From NCBI GenBank assembly GCA_003056245.1, contig MVDH01000003.1:186001-250000 (forward strand): a stretch of 64,000 nucleotides of DNA, in the 5' to 3' direction. Made by a program: the position numbers and the translations under genes. Source of the stretch: Cellvibrio sp. 79. Its GTDB lineage: Bacteria > Pseudomonadota > Gammaproteobacteria > Pseudomonadales > Cellvibrionaceae. Shown here piece by piece: positions 20,962-30,557 of the stretch. The stretch's first letter is position 1. Each line of letters begins with the position of its first letter. The notes below the pieces were generated by a model that did not search any database, was not told the origin of the DNA, and saw only the letters and a list, made by a program, of their open reading frames with translations.

Positions 20962-21507
20962 ATGATGCTGAATATTTCCCGCCTGCTGGCAATTGCCGCA
21001 TTGTTGTTACTCGGCGCTTGCGCCCAGACTCGCTATAGCGATGACTTTAAATCCGGTACCGAGTTTACCGGTTTGAAAACCTATCAATGGCGTAGCGTCA
21101 CAACCGATATTGGCGGAACCGATAAAGATTTCCTGCAACAACTGGCGGACTCACAATTGCGCGCACAAGGTTTCATCCCCGCCGATAAAGCCCCGGATTT
21201 ATTGCTGGATTTACAAGCCTTTTCCCGTGTTAGCACCGGCGGCAACACGAGCATCGGTATAGGTATCGGAATGCCCGTCGGCCGTCATGGGAGCGTTGGC
21301 CTCGGCACAGGCAAAATTCTGGGCCAGGGAAAACAGGAAGGAGTAATTGTTGTGGACGTAACACAAACAACATCCAATACCCTGATTTGGCGCGGCACCG
21401 CTGAAGGTATACCGCTGATTAATTTCTCATTGAAAGCCCAGCACAAACTGGGGGAAAGTTTTGCGCAATTGCTGCAACAGTTTCCACCCAAAGCATCGAC
21501 CAAATAA
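20962..21507 (+). CDS. DUF4136 lipoprotein
   Basis: An outer-envelope lipoprotein of 181 residues. The signal peptide ends in the lipobox 'LGAC' (about Cys20). The core 'YSDDFKSGTEFTGLKTYQW' and a Gly-rich 'TSIGIGIGMPVGRHGSVGLG' stretch, followed by 'LIWRGTAEG', are typical of DUF4136. The ribosome site GGAGGA lies 7 bases before the ATG, and a TATAAT is at 20927-20932. Function unknown. A hairpin terminator follows. Confidence 0.85.
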   Translation: MMLNISRLLAIAALLLLGACAQTRYSDDFKSGTEFTGLKTYQWRSVTTDIGGTDKDFLQQLADSQLRAQGFIPADKAPDLLLDLQAFSRVSTGGNTSIGIGIGMPVGRHGSVGLGTGKILGQGKQEGVIVVDVTQTTSNTLIWRGTAEGIPLINFSLKAQHKLGESFAQLLQQFPPKASTK

Positions 21508-21549
21508 TATTCCGTCACGAATAATTTTTTGACCTATAGCCTGGTGAGT

Positions 21550-21593
21550 TAACGCGGGTTCTATTTTTTTCTGGAATCCGCGTTATTTATTTT
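21550..21593 (+). terminator. Intrinsic terminator after the DUF4136 gene
   Basis: The stem TAACGCGG (21550-21557) pairs with CCGCGTTA (21578-21585), with a T-rich loop, and is followed by TTTATTTT. Confidence 0.7.
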
Positions 21594-21634
21594 CTCTCGC
21601 AATAAATATTCCTGCCAAACCAAGTGATGTATCC

Positions 21635-22582
21635 ATGCCGAATTCTTCCTCTCGCCTTTCAACTGAAGGTATTTTGTTATTAATTGGTTTAGCGATTGGA
21701 TGGGGCATTAACTGGCCCATCATGAAATTTATTATTGCCGACATTCCACCGCTGAGTTTTCGCGGACTCTGTTTGATGCTGGGGGGCTTGGGTATTCTCG
21801 GTTTAGCGCGTATTTCCGGTCTATCGCTGCGAATACCAAAGGGCTACATACAAAAAATTTTATGGGTTTGCCTGCTAAATATTATTGGCTGGAATGTGTT
21901 CGCAACATATGGGTTAAGTCTCCTGCCCGCCGGACGCTCGGCACTATTAGGTTACACCATGCCAATCTGGGCAGTGCTGCTCTCTATTTGGGTATTACGC
22001 GATAAATTTACTGCACGCGTTGGTATTGCGTTATTGCTAGGGGCCGGCGGCATATTGGCATTGATGAGCGAATCCTTATTGAGTTGGTTTGGTGGACCGT
22101 TTAATAGCGATTTATTAACAGGCGCGCTATTGATGATTGTGGCTGCGTGGAGTTGGGCCACCGGAACAGTATTGATGAAGCACTGGAAAATTCCGATGAA
22201 TAGTGTCGCATTAACGGGCTGGCTTTTATTGTTGGCCAGTATTCCAGTTTTAATTGCGGCATTTTTTATCGATGGATTGCCACAAAAAATGCCATCGACA
22301 ATGGTGCTGTGGGGCCTTATTTACAACGTATTTATCGCGTTCATGTTTTGCTATTGGGCCTGGGTTCGCTTGGTTAGCCTGGTGCCGGTCAGCGTTTCTT
22401 CGCTCTCATCCCTGATAACACCGTTGATTGGAATTATTTCGGGAATACTGATATTGGGCGAGGAGCCCGGCTGGCCGGAATTCATAGCAACGTTTTTAAT
22501 TTTGGGTGCGGTCGCGGTCGTCAATTCAGGCGCAGTAAAAACACCAGCCAGAAATCATCAAACCTCAACCGGCAACGAGTGA
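21635..22582 (+). CDS. EamA/DMT-family transporter
   Basis: A 315-residue inner-membrane protein with ten predicted transmembrane helices arranged as two EamA repeats (about residues 12-145 and 165-305). The signatures 'GWGINWPIMKFIIADIPP' and 'LVPVSVSSLSSLITPLIGIISGILILGE' are typical of drug/metabolite exporters. Substrate cannot be read from the sequence. The 3' end overlaps sfsA on the opposite strand by 25 bases. Confidence 0.9.
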   Translation: MPNSSSRLSTEGILLLIGLAIGWGINWPIMKFIIADIPPLSFRGLCLMLGGLGILGLARISGLSLRIPKGYIQKILWVCLLNIIGWNVFATYGLSLLPAGRSALLGYTMPIWAVLLSIWVLRDKFTARVGIALLLGAGGILALMSESLLSWFGGPFNSDLLTGALLMIVAAWSWATGTVLMKHWKIPMNSVALTGWLLLLASIPVLIAAFFIDGLPQKMPSTMVLWGLIYNVFIAFMFCYWAWVRLVSLVPVSVSSLSSLITPLIGIISGILILGEEPGWPEFIATFLILGAVAVVNSGAVKTPARNHQTSTGNE

Positions 22583-23268
22583 ACCAACGCAATACGATTT
22601 TGCTGCGGCAGAATTTCTGCCGCATAGGCAATCACTTCAACACCAGCAGCAATTGCCTCGCGCATCGTCGCCCCGTACACAACATCAATATGGTCCGCAG
22701 GGCTAACTTTTTTAATTCCGGTATGCTGCACACAAAACAATAAAACCGCACGGTGCCCCTGCCGCACCATCGCCATTAGTTCGCGCAAATGTTTGCTGCC
22801 GCGCTGGCTAACCGCATCAGGAAAAAAACCGTCGCCATCGGCTTCCATCAAGGTCACGTTTTTAACCTCCACATAACAAAGCCGTTCATCTGTGGAATGA
22901 TTACTCAACAAAAAATCAACACGCGATTTTTCCTCACCATAAACCACTTCCCGTTTTAACAATGAGTAGCCCTGCAACTCGGTGATAATTCCCGCTGTTA
23001 TTGCGGTTTCGACCAACGCATTTGCACGCGCTGTATTAATGCCAGCCAGATAGCCGCCCGGCGTACTGACAACTTCCAGCGTTTGCGGGTATTTGCGGGT
23101 TTTGCTCTCGCTTACCGAATACCAGCAGGCACTATCGGATACCACGCAATTTTTCATGGAACCGGTGTTGGGGCAATGGATAGTGAGTTCGGTTTTATCG
23201 GTCAGGACAATATCGGCCAGGAAGCGTTTATAGCGTTTACTCAACAGGGCGGGATGCAACAGAATCAT
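22558..23268 (-). CDS. sfsA: SfsA family DNA-binding/sugar fermentation stimulation protein
   Basis: Family conserved across bacteria and archaea, first found through effects on maltose gene expression in E. coli; biochemical role unsettled. About 236 residues from the ATG at 23268 (a GTG two codons earlier is an alternative). Motifs: 'RYKRFLADIVL', 'HCPNTGSMKNCV', 'TPGGYLAGINTARANALVETAI', 'SRVDFLLSNHSTDERLCYVEVKNVTL' with a nuclease-like E-x-K, and 'FPDAVSQRGSKHLREL'. In E. coli sfsA also lies next to dksA, as here. Confidence 0.94.
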   Translation of the reverse strand: MILLHPALLSKRYKRFLADIVLTDKTELTIHCPNTGSMKNCVVSDSACWYSVSESKTRKYPQTLEVVSTPGGYLAGINTARANALVETAITAGIITELQGYSLLKREVVYGEEKSRVDFLLSNHSTDERLCYVEVKNVTLMEADGDGFFPDAVSQRGSKHLRELMAMVRQGHRAVLLFCVQHTGIKKVSPADHIDVVYGATMREAIAAGVEVIAYAAEILPQQNRIALVHSLPVEV

Positions 23269-23540
23269 AAGCACGGTTTCAGAGTCAAATTCGGAAATGA
23301 CAGATTTACGACAGATTGAACCACAAACGCGCCATTTTGGGGCTATAGTTTTTGTTTGTAGTTGCTCGGCCCCGGAGTTCAGGTATCGAATGAGTTATCG
23401 CCAGTTTTCAATGAGATAGCCGTGAAAAAAACGCTAGCACTCCCATTTGTTATCTGATAGCTTGCTCCCCCTTCTAATTCTGCCCGCCTGTTCGAGGCAG
23501 AGAATGATGATCCAGGAAGTCTTACGAGGCGCTACCCATT

Positions 23541-23984
23541 ATGGCGAAAAAATCACCCTCTACTGAAACCTTCGCGCTGCGTCCTTTTACTCCGTACGTG
23601 GAGAAAAAAGGCGAAGAGTACATGAACGATAGCCAAAAGCTGCATTTTAGAAATTTGCTGCTCAACTGGCGTTCAGAGCTGATGGAAGAAGTAGACCGCA
23701 CAGTGAGCCACATGAAAGATGAAGCGGCTAACTTCCCAGACCCAGCTGACCGCGCCAGCCAGGAAGAAGAATTCAGCCTTGAGCTGCGTACTCGTGACCG
23801 CGAGCGCAAGCTGATCAAAAAAATCGACAGCACCCTTGAGTTGATTGAAAACAATGATTATGGCTATTGCGATGCCTGCGGTGTAGAAATCGGCATTCGC
23901 CGTTTGGAAGCCCGCCCGACCGCTACTCTTTGTGTGGATTGCAAAACCCTCGCAGAGATCAAAGAAAAGCAAATCGGCGGTTAA
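23541..23984 (+). CDS. dksA: RNA polymerase-binding transcription factor DksA
   Basis: Cofactor of ppGpp that enters the RNA polymerase secondary channel and regulates rRNA and amino-acid promoters. The 147 residues contain the coiled coil with the tip 'DPADRASQEEE' (the key Asp residues are present) and the C4 zinc finger 'CDACGVEIGIRRLEARPTA' followed by 'CVDCKTLAEI'. It precedes gluQ as in E. coli and Pseudomonas. Confidence 0.97.
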   Translation: MAKKSPSTETFALRPFTPYVEKKGEEYMNDSQKLHFRNLLLNWRSELMEEVDRTVSHMKDEAANFPDPADRASQEEEFSLELRTRDRERKLIKKIDSTLELIENNDYGYCDACGVEIGIRRLEARPTATLCVDCKTLAEIKEKQIGG

Positions 23985-23998
23985 TTCCGCCCATCCCG

Positions 23999-24018
23999 GA
24001 GGTGGGCTCGCCCACCTC
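23999..24018 (+). promoter_or_regulatory. Hairpin covering the purine-rich region before gluQ
   Basis: GAGGTGGG (23999-24006) pairs with CCCACCTC (24011-24018), extended by C24007-G24010. The only Shine-Dalgarno-like sequence near the gluQ start (GGAGG, 23998-24002) is inside the stem. There is no T tract, so it is more likely a translational or processing element than a terminator. Confidence 0.4.
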
Positions 24019-24024
24019 GATGCA

Positions 24025-24951
24025 ATGCCCTCCCCCATTTCATCCCGAACAGCAATCCCCTATATCGGCAGATTTGCCCCTTCGCCTTCAGGCCCTTTGC
24101 ATTTTGGTTCCCTGGTAACTGCGCTGGCCAGCCATCTGGATGCCAAAGCAAGTAACGGCCAATGGCTGGTACGCATGGAAGACCTGGACCCACCGCGCGA
24201 ACAACCCGGCGCCGCCGATGACATATTGCGCTGCCTCGAAGGTCACGGCCTGGATTGGGACGGGGAGGTGATTTACCAAAGCAATCGTCATGACACCTAT
24301 CAAAATTGCCTCAATGATTTAATTGCCCGTGATTGGGCGTATCCATGCAGCTGCTCACGCCAGGATCTGGCCAGCATGGGGGGAATTTACGACGGTCGCT
24401 GTCGCCATAAACAGGTGGACTTATCCAAACCGCACTCGCTACGGCTCAAACTGTACGATATTGATGACCACCCGAGTGCAGACGAAATCCACTTCCATGA
24501 CCTGATTCAGGGCTCGCAAGCACAAAACCTGCGCACGCAAGCCGGGGATCAAATACTGAAGCGGCGCGATGGGTTCTACGCTTACCAGCTTGCGGTTGTG
24601 GTTGATGACATCGCACAAGGAATCACCCACATCATTCGCGGTAGCGATTTGCTGGATGTCACCGGTCGGCAGCTATTCTTCTTTAACCTGCTCGGATCGC
24701 AGCAACCCGCCTTTGGCCATGTGCCACTTGCGGTACAAGCCAATGGGCAAAAGTTGAGCAAGCAAAATCACGCACGGGCAATAGAGATTAAAGAAGCAAG
24801 CAGGAACCTGTGGCGTGGGCTAGAGTTTTTAGGGCAAAATCCGCCCGCCGATTTGGCGGGTGCATCGACCAACGAAATTCTGGACTGGGGATTGCATTAC
24901 TGGCGCAGGGATAAGATCAGAGGCCTAAGCCACTTGTATCGTGAAGATTAA
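24025..24951 (+). CDS. gluQ: Glutamyl-Q tRNA(Asp) synthetase
   Basis: Paralogue of the glutamyl-tRNA synthetase catalytic domain that attaches glutamate to queuosine in tRNA(Asp). The ATG at 24025 gives 309 residues starting 'MPSPISSRTAIPYIGRFAPS'. Motifs: class I 'RFAPSPSGPLHFGSLVTA' and 'GQKLSKQN' (KMSKS-like). Cysteines of the small zinc site are in 'YPCSCSRQ' and 'GRCRHKQ'. It lacks the anticodon-binding domain, as expected. An in-frame ORF reaching back to 23932 overlaps dksA and is not the start. Confidence 0.95.
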   Translation: MPSPISSRTAIPYIGRFAPSPSGPLHFGSLVTALASHLDAKASNGQWLVRMEDLDPPREQPGAADDILRCLEGHGLDWDGEVIYQSNRHDTYQNCLNDLIARDWAYPCSCSRQDLASMGGIYDGRCRHKQVDLSKPHSLRLKLYDIDDHPSADEIHFHDLIQGSQAQNLRTQAGDQILKRRDGFYAYQLAVVVDDIAQGITHIIRGSDLLDVTGRQLFFFNLLGSQQPAFGHVPLAVQANGQKLSKQNHARAIEIKEASRNLWRGLEFLGQNPPADLAGASTNEILDWGLHYWRRDKIRGLSHLYRED

Positions 24952-25030
24952 ACCATCGCGATAACCAAACAGGCCCTGAAACAATAACACCAACCCGGTT
25001 GCGCACTTGCGTCACCCAGGAAGTAGAGTC

Positions 25031-25213
25031 ATGAACAATCAACGCCTGGTTATCTTACTGCTGCTGATTGCCTATATATTTTCCCCGACACTATTTAACT
25101 GGATTATCAATCCGGAGGGTGCGTGGTACCGGCCGTATATCGTCTGGATACTGGTGATAGCGATTGCCTTTGCGATGCAGTTACGTCGCAAGAAATACAA
25201 CGACCTCGACTAG
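25031..25213 (+). CDS. Small membrane protein in front of cbrA (CbrX-like)
   Basis: A 60-residue protein with two hydrophobic helices (about 6-22 and 34-52) and a basic C-terminus ending 'LRRKKYNDLD'. The ATG at 25031 has an AGGAAG ribosome site nine bases upstream. It ends 46 bases before cbrA on the same strand. A short ORF in the same place in Pseudomonas, called cbrX, is reported to be co-transcribed and translationally coupled with cbrA. I infer equivalence from position and size only. Confidence 0.7.
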   Translation: MNNQRLVILLLLIAYIFSPTLFNWIINPEGAWYRPYIVWILVIAIAFAMQLRRKKYNDLD

Positions 25214-25259
25214 CTCCCCGTAGTCTGACTATCAACTTATAACGACATAAGAACCCACA

Positions 25260-28226
25260 ATGACTTTTGACCTCGGCCAAGTTGCACTGATAGGAATCGG
25301 CTACCTGCTGCTGTTATTTGGTATCGCCTGGATTACCGAACGCGGCTGGATTCCAGAATCAGTTACCTCCCATCCCATCACTTATATTTTGTCACTCGGT
25401 ATTTTTGCGAGCGCCTGGGCGTTCTACGGCGTAATCGATCTGGCATTCCAATATGGTTACGGGGCGCTGGCTTATTACCTGGGAACAGGAGCGCTGTTCC
25501 TGTTTGCGCCAGTCGCGCTGGCACCGCTTGCCGAGTTGGCGCGCCGCCATCAGGTTCACTCCCTGGCAGATTTACTGGTATTTCGCTACCACAGCCACAG
25601 CGTAGGCGCGCTGACCACATTGTGTATGCTGTGCGGGATTTTGCCGCTGCTCGCCCTGCAAATTCAGGCAATTGCCGACACCATGCATATCCTGACAGTG
25701 AGCGGAAATCCCTCGCTACCACTGGAAACCGGCCTCACCTTTAAAGACATCATGGCGCTGTGCTATTGCGCTATCCTGGCGTTCTTTACCATTTCTTTTG
25801 GTGCCAACCGCGACCAACACCGCGGGCTTGTTACCGCAATGGCATTTGAGTCGCTGTTGAAAGTTTGTGCGCTATGCGCGGTTGGACTGGTGTCTGTTTA
25901 TGGCGTCTTTGATGGCCTTGATGGCCTTGACCAGTGGCTGCTGGACCACCCTGAAAATCTGGCCTTATTGCACACCCCGATTCACACTGACTCAGCCCAT
26001 ACCTTGTTGCTGGTATTCGTCGCTACGGCGGTAACCATGCCCCATATTTTCCATTTGGGGCTGGCGGAAAATCCGCTGATGCGCAACTCACACACTGTGA
26101 CCTGGGCGTTCCCTCTGTTCCTACTGCTCATGGCACTGCCGATTTTCCCGATCCTATGGGCAGGCACCGAACTGTCAGTACCTTTGCCACCACAATATTA
26201 TTCACTCGGCGTTCCGATCCTGTTTGACTCGCCCGGCCTAACCCTGCTGGCATTCCTTGGCGGCCTCTCTGCGGCGACTGGCGCCATGGTAATCATCTCA
26301 CTTGCATTGGCGACCATGGTAATGAACCATTGGCTGCTTCCCAGCCTTAAGCTGCGTACACGTACAGACTTATACAGCCAACTGATCTGGCTGCGCCGGA
26401 TCATTATCGCGGCCATTTTCGCCGGTGGTTATGTGTTTTATTGGGTTCTGGACAATCGCTTCAGTCTCGCCCATCTAGCCATGACAGCATTTATTGAAAC
26501 GCTGCAATTCCTGCCCGGTACATTTGCGATTGTGTTCTGGAGCAAAGGCAATAAACGCGGCCTGATTGCGGGTTTATCGGTCGGCACCAGCATTTGGGCG
26601 CTGGGGCTTTTGCTGCCAATCCTCACTGGAATCGAGCACCTTCATCTCCCACTGGGAAACATCAATATTCCCGTTGGCATTGAATATTGGAATCATGTCA
26701 CGTTGATTTCACTTGGCCTTAACACCTTTTTCTTCGTGGTGATCTCACTGCTAACACGTCAAACTGACGATGAACAATACAGTGCCGAGGTTTGTGCCGC
26801 CGATGAACTCAGCCATCCGGTACGCCAGGCGCTGGATGTTCACTCTGCCTCCGAATTCAAGCATCGCCTCGCCAAACCATTAGGCAAAGTCACCGCCAGC
26901 CGCGAAGTAGACATCGCCTTACAGGAACTCAACCTCACTATTGATGAGCGCCGCCCTTACGCATTGCGCCGTTTACGCGATCAGATTGAAGGTAATCTTT
27001 CCAGTTTGATGGGCATTCATGTCGCCAGCGAGATCATGGATAAATACATCCCCCATGTCACCGCCGAAACCCAAAGCACGGTTGATATCAACCTGATCGA
27101 AAACCGCCTCTCCCAATACCGTGACCACCTCACCGGAATGGCGGCGGAATTGAATACGCTGCGCCTTTACCATCGTAAAACCCTTGAAGAACTGCCTATG
27201 GCGGTATGCTCATTGGGGCGGGACATGGAAGTGCTGATGTGGAACCGGGCGATGGCCAGCCTGACCCAGATTCCCACCGAAGACGTGACCGGGTCCTATC
27301 TGGAAGATATCCCGGAACCCTGGTGCAGTCTGTTAATCGACTTCAGCCAAAGCAAGGAGCCGCACTTCTATCGCCGCGAGATCGAACTCAACAATCGCCC
27401 CCACTGGATCAGCCTGCACAAAGCCAACATTGAAGGTCCTATCACCGCCGGCGTTTATGATCAGGTAATGCTGTTGGAAGATGTAACTGAAACCCAATTG
27501 CTGGAGCAGGAACTGGTGCACTCCGAACGACTGGCCTCTGTCGGGCGGTTGGCGGCAGGCGTTGCCCATGAAATCGGCAACCCTATCACCGGCATCGCTT
27601 GTTTGGCACAAAACCTTAAATACGACTCCAGCGACCCGAAAGAAGTGCTCGAAACTGCTGAGCAAATCCTCAGCCAGACAGATCGCGTCGGCCGGATCGT
27701 GCAGTCACTGGTAAGCTTCTCCCACGCTGGCCATGCCAGCAAAACAGAATTTGAAGCTGTTTCCATTCGTGACTGCGCCAACGAAGCAATCCACCTTCTA
27801 TCCCTGCAAAAAGAGAAAAATCAAGTCCTTTTCTGCAACGACATCCCCAAAACCGCCATCATCGCTGGCGATGCACAACGTATGATTCAGGTTTTTATAA
27901 ATCTTTTATCTAACGCACGGGATGCCAGCCCGGAGCAAGGGCGTGTTATGCTTGAAAGTAACGAAGATGAGGATTCGGTAACAGTTTCTGTTACCGATGA
28001 GGGCCACGGTATCCCTCCAGAGCTAATCGAGCGAATTCTCGAACCTTTCTTCACCACCAAAGAACCGGGTGAAGGTACAGGTTTGGGCTTGGCCATGGTT
28101 TACAGCATTATCGAAGACCACAGCGGCCATATGGACATTATCAGTCCCGCCGACCCGGTTCATAATCGCGGCGCACAATTTGTAATAACACTGCCGCGTC
28201 ATCTTGATGCATTCATGGACGCCTGA
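25260..28226 (+). CDS. cbrA: Sensor histidine kinase CbrA with N-terminal solute-symporter domain
   Basis: A 988-residue hybrid of transporter and kinase. Residues 1 to about 500 form a multi-helix sodium/solute symporter-like domain. A linker (STAC-like) follows, then a PAS domain near 625-745 ('[25 protein letters not shown]'). The HisKA domain has the phospho-acceptor His770 ('[14 protein letters not shown]'). The HATPase has 'NLLSNARDA' and '[21 protein letters not shown]'. In Pseudomonas CbrA with CbrB controls carbon/nitrogen balance and histidine and proline use, and activates crcZ. The same neighbours, including the RNA behind cbrB, are present here. Confidence 0.94.
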   Translation: MTFDLGQVALIGIGYLLLLFGIAWITERGWIPESVTSHPITYILSLGIFASAWAFYGVIDLAFQYGYGALAYYLGTGALFLFAPVALAPLAELARRHQVHSLADLLVFRYHSHSVGALTTLCMLCGILPLLALQIQAIADTMHILTVSGNPSLPLETGLTFKDIMALCYCAILAFFTISFGANRDQHRGLVTAMAFESLLKVCALCAVGLVSVYGVFDGLDGLDQWLLDHPENLALLHTPIHTDSAHTLLLVFVATAVTMPHIFHLGLAENPLMRNSHTVTWAFPLFLLLMALPIFPILWAGTELSVPLPPQYYSLGVPILFDSPGLTLLAFLGGLSAATGAMVIISLALATMVMNHWLLPSLKLRTRTDLYSQLIWLRRIIIAAIFAGGYVFYWVLDNRFSLAHLAMTAFIETLQFLPGTFAIVFWSKGNKRGLIAGLSVGTSIWALGLLLPILTGIEHLHLPLGNINIPVGIEYWNHVTLISLGLNTFFFVVISLLTRQTDDEQYSAEVCAADELSHPVRQALDVHSASEFKHRLAKPLGKVTASREVDIALQELNLTIDERRPYALRRLRDQIEGNLSSLMGIHVASEIMDKYIPHVTAETQSTVDINLIENRLSQYRDHLTGMAAELNTLRLYHRKTLEELPMAVCSLGRDMEVLMWNRAMASLTQIPTEDVTGSYLEDIPEPWCSLLIDFSQSKEPHFYRREIELNNRPHWISLHKANIEGPITAGVYDQVMLLEDVTETQLLEQELVHSERLASVGRLAAGVAHEIGNPITGIACLAQNLKYDSSDPKEVLETAEQILSQTDRVGRIVQSLVSFSHAGHASKTEFEAVSIRDCANEAIHLLSLQKEKNQVLFCNDIPKTAIIAGDAQRMIQVFINLLSNARDASPEQGRVMLESNEDEDSVTVSVTDEGHGIPPELIERILEPFFTTKEPGEGTGLGLAMVYSIIEDHSGHMDIISPADPVHNRGAQFVITLPRHLDAFMDA

Positions 28227-28298
28227 CAGGAATAACTCGCGACCCGGCGCAGCTCGCTGCATTGGGTCAAAACACCAACACGCAAGACCCGGATAGCT

Positions 28299-29711
28299 AT
28301 GAGCAAGATTCTGATTGTTGAAGACGAGACTATTATCCGCAATGCCCTGCGCAAACTGCTAGAGCGCAACCAGTACGAGGTCAGCGAGGCCCCATCGGTA
28401 AAAGAGGCAACCTCCAAATTCCAACTCAAGGACTTTGATCTGATTGTCAGCGACCTGCGCCTGCCGGGTGCTCCGGGTACTGATTTGATCAAGCTGGCGG
28501 GCGATACTCCCGTCTTAATCATGACCAGTTACGCCAGCTTGCGCTCAGCGGTAGATTCCATGCGCATGGGCGCAGTCGACTATATCGCAAAACCATTCGA
28601 TCACGATGAAATGGTTAACGCCGTTAAACGCGTTATCGGTAAGGCCAAGGCAGCCAACAAAGTTGCCGCTGCCTCAAACCAGGCAGCCAGTAGCGCTATT
28701 GCCGGGATGATCGGCGCCAGCGATGTAATGCAGGATCTCTATAACCGCATCCATAAAGTCGCACCAACCAACGCCACCGTATTAATCCATGGCGAAACAG
28801 GAACTGGTAAAGAGCTTGTTGCCCGTGCGCTACATGAAGAAAGCAACCGCAACAACCATTTAATGATTTCCGTTAACTGCGCAGCCATTCCCGACACGCT
28901 GATCGAGTCAGAACTCTTCGGTTACGAAAAAGGCGCATTTACCGGCGCCGCCAACAACCGCGAAGGCCTGGTTGCCGCTGCTGATGGCGGAACCTTATTC
29001 CTCGATGAAATCGGTGAACTCCCGCTGGAAGCGCAAGCGCGTTTGCTACGCGTATTGCAGGAAGGTGAAGTTCGGCCATTGGGATCGGTAGAGTCGCGCA
29101 AAGTCGATGTGCGCCTGGTAGCGGCGACTCACCGCGACCTGCGCAAACTCTCCAAAGAAGGCAAGTTCCGCGAAGACCTCTATTTCCGTATCAATGTGGT
29201 TCAGTTAGAGCTGCCGCCATTACGTGAGCGTGGGCGCGATATCATCAATATTGCCGAATCCTTACTGCAACGGTATTGCGGTCAATTCGGCAAGCCACAG
29301 CTCAAACTCTCATCATCGGCCATGGATGCCATTATGAGTTATAACTGGCCCGGAAATGTTCGCGAACTGGAAAACGCCATGCAACGTGCGGTTATTCTTT
29401 GTGAAGACAGCACTGAAATTGGCGACCACCTGTTATCTATTGATATGGATGCGCGCGATCTGGATGACAACACCGGCACATCCCTAATTGAAGCTCCACG
29501 TCTTGCTGGCCGGAGTAGTCGCCAGGACACAAGCGAAGATTTGTCCTTAGAGGATTACTTCCAACGCTTCGTCCTTGAGCATCAGGACACCATGAGCGAA
29601 ACCGAACTTGCCCGTAAACTCGGGGTGAGCCGAAAATGCCTCTGGGAGCGCCGTCAACGCCTTGGCATTCCACGCACCAAGGCTTCCGCAACTGCTACAA
29701 ACGCCAAATAA
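28299..29711 (+). CDS. cbrB: Sigma-54-dependent response regulator CbrB
   Basis: NtrC-family activator of 470 residues. The receiver domain has the phospho-acceptor Asp52 ('[11 protein letters not shown]') and 'MTSYAS'. The AAA+ domain has Walker A '[15 protein letters not shown]', the sigma-54-contacting loop 'GAFTGA' and '[12 protein letters not shown]'. A C-terminal Fis-type helix-turn-helix ('[20 protein letters not shown]') completes it. It lies 72 bases after cbrA. A terminator, then a sigma-54 promoter with phased repeats, lie immediately downstream and are likely its main target. Confidence 0.95.
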   Translation: MSKILIVEDETIIRNALRKLLERNQYEVSEAPSVKEATSKFQLKDFDLIVSDLRLPGAPGTDLIKLAGDTPVLIMTSYASLRSAVDSMRMGAVDYIAKPFDHDEMVNAVKRVIGKAKAANKVAAASNQAASSAIAGMIGASDVMQDLYNRIHKVAPTNATVLIHGETGTGKELVARALHEESNRNNHLMISVNCAAIPDTLIESELFGYEKGAFTGAANNREGLVAAADGGTLFLDEIGELPLEAQARLLRVLQEGEVRPLGSVESRKVDVRLVAATHRDLRKLSKEGKFREDLYFRINVVQLELPPLRERGRDIINIAESLLQRYCGQFGKPQLKLSSSAMDAIMSYNWPGNVRELENAMQRAVILCEDSTEIGDHLLSIDMDARDLDDNTGTSLIEAPRLAGRSSRQDTSEDLSLEDYFQRFVLEHQDTMSETELARKLGVSRKCLWERRQRLGIPRTKASATATNAK

Positions 29712-29733
29712 CATTTTTAATTTTTTCGATTTA

Positions 29734-29770
29734 AAAAATCCCCGTTATGCCCAAAGCAGCGGGGATTTTT
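29734..29770 (+). terminator. Terminator after cbrB
   Basis: AAAAATCCCCG (29734-29744) pairs with CGGGGATTTTT (29760-29770), ending in a T run. It separates cbrB from the downstream RNA gene. Confidence 0.85.
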
Positions 29771-29827
29771 GTTTGCAGTGACATTTTTATTAATCAATGC
29801 GCCAAAAAAGTTACTTCGACGCCAAAC

Positions 29828-29914
29828 TGTTACCCCCAAACACGAGAGTGTTACCGTAAAAAAACTGTTACTTTCACTACCCACCAGTAACAAATTTGCT
29901 ACCGATCTGTAACC
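29828..29914 (+). promoter_or_regulatory. Phased GTTAC repeats, putative CbrB enhancer
   Basis: TGTTAC occurs at 29828, 29849 and 29866, and its inverse GTAAC(A/C) at 29887 and 29909. Successive spacings are 21, 17, 21 and 22 bases, close to two helical turns for three of the four. A further GTTAC is at 29810. The cluster lies about 75-160 bases upstream of a sigma-54 promoter, the normal place for an activator of the NtrC type. That CbrB binds here is inferred. Confidence 0.6.
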
Positions 29915-29988
29915 GTTCGAAATAACAAAAAGAAATAAGAACCCATCAAAAAATACTAAGCAATTGTTTTTATTGAACATTTTAAAAC

Positions 29989-30004
29989 TGGCACAAGACC
30001 TGCT
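29989..30004 (+). promoter_or_regulatory. Sigma-54 promoter of the CrcZ-like RNA
   Basis: TGGCACAAGACCTGCT fits the -24/-12 consensus (TGGCAC-N5-TTGCW) at every specified base except one (C for T). The GG and GC pairs have the required spacing. Transcription is predicted to start near 30015. Confidence 0.8.
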
Positions 30005-30014
30005 CTATGTCGGC

Positions 30015-30409
30015 CATAACAAAAACAAACAATAAGAATTAATTAACAAAATCTAATAACAACAACAAATAATAAAAAACGTAAAAGCTTAAAAATAACA
30101 ACAATAGACAATAAGAAACTGAAACAAACGAATAACAACAAGAAACAATAAAAAACTGAAAGATATAGAACATAACAACAAGAAATAATAACAACAGAAT
30201 GTATATAACAATAACGAAAACAATAACTTAGATTGACCACGCTAGAAGACAAGAGCAATAAGACAGTAAAATAAAGCGGACTACTGACTAGGCACAGGAT
30301 GGGATAGCACGCGAGATTGGATGTTTGCCATGGAGGCAACCCATTGAGATGCCAGAATGCAGCACCTTGGTGCTACCCTCCAGCGGGAAAGCGAAAGCTT
30401 TCCCGTTTT
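30015..30409 (+). ncRNA. crcZ: CrcZ-like catabolite-repression RNA (Hfq/Crc decoy)
   Basis: An RNA of about 395 nt is predicted between the sigma-54 promoter and a terminator. The first 200 nt are strikingly A-rich and carry AACAACAA at 30058 (extended to a 12-mer AACAACAACAAA), 30097, 30134 and 30174, plus near matches at 30190 and 30207 and several other AANAANAA runs. AANAANAA motifs are the known Hfq/Crc target, and CrcZ in Pseudomonas (about 400 nt, five such motifs) lies between cbrB and pcnB, activated by CbrB through sigma-54. Position, promoter, motifs, length and terminator all agree. The 3' third is more ordinary and ends in small hairpins (AGCACC/GGTGCT at 30361-30374). No plausible protein gene exists here; a 98-codon frame on the other strand is a by-product of the A-rich sequence. 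Confidence 0.85.
30384..30409 (+). terminator. Terminator of the CrcZ-like RNA
   Basis: CGGGAAAGC (30384-30392), a GAAA tetraloop and GCTTTCCCG (30397-30405) form a perfect 9-bp stem followed by TTTT. Confidence 0.85.
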
Positions 30410-30557
30410 GCTTTCTGAGGAACTATGACGCTCAATGTTTAAGATATCAACTTACGCGACAAGTTCCTTGAACAAGCGCGATGTCGTAAAAAACCCTGAT
30501 CATCTGCTAAACTCGCCGCTTTCTTGCAACTGACTGCCTAAACACCAGCGAGACACC

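Noticed and set aside
30043-30339. A 98-codon minus-strand ORF rich in Leu/Val/Ser/Tyr
   Set aside because: It is antisense to the A-rich CrcZ-like RNA, lacks a ribosome site, and its composition follows from the AAC/AAT repeats.
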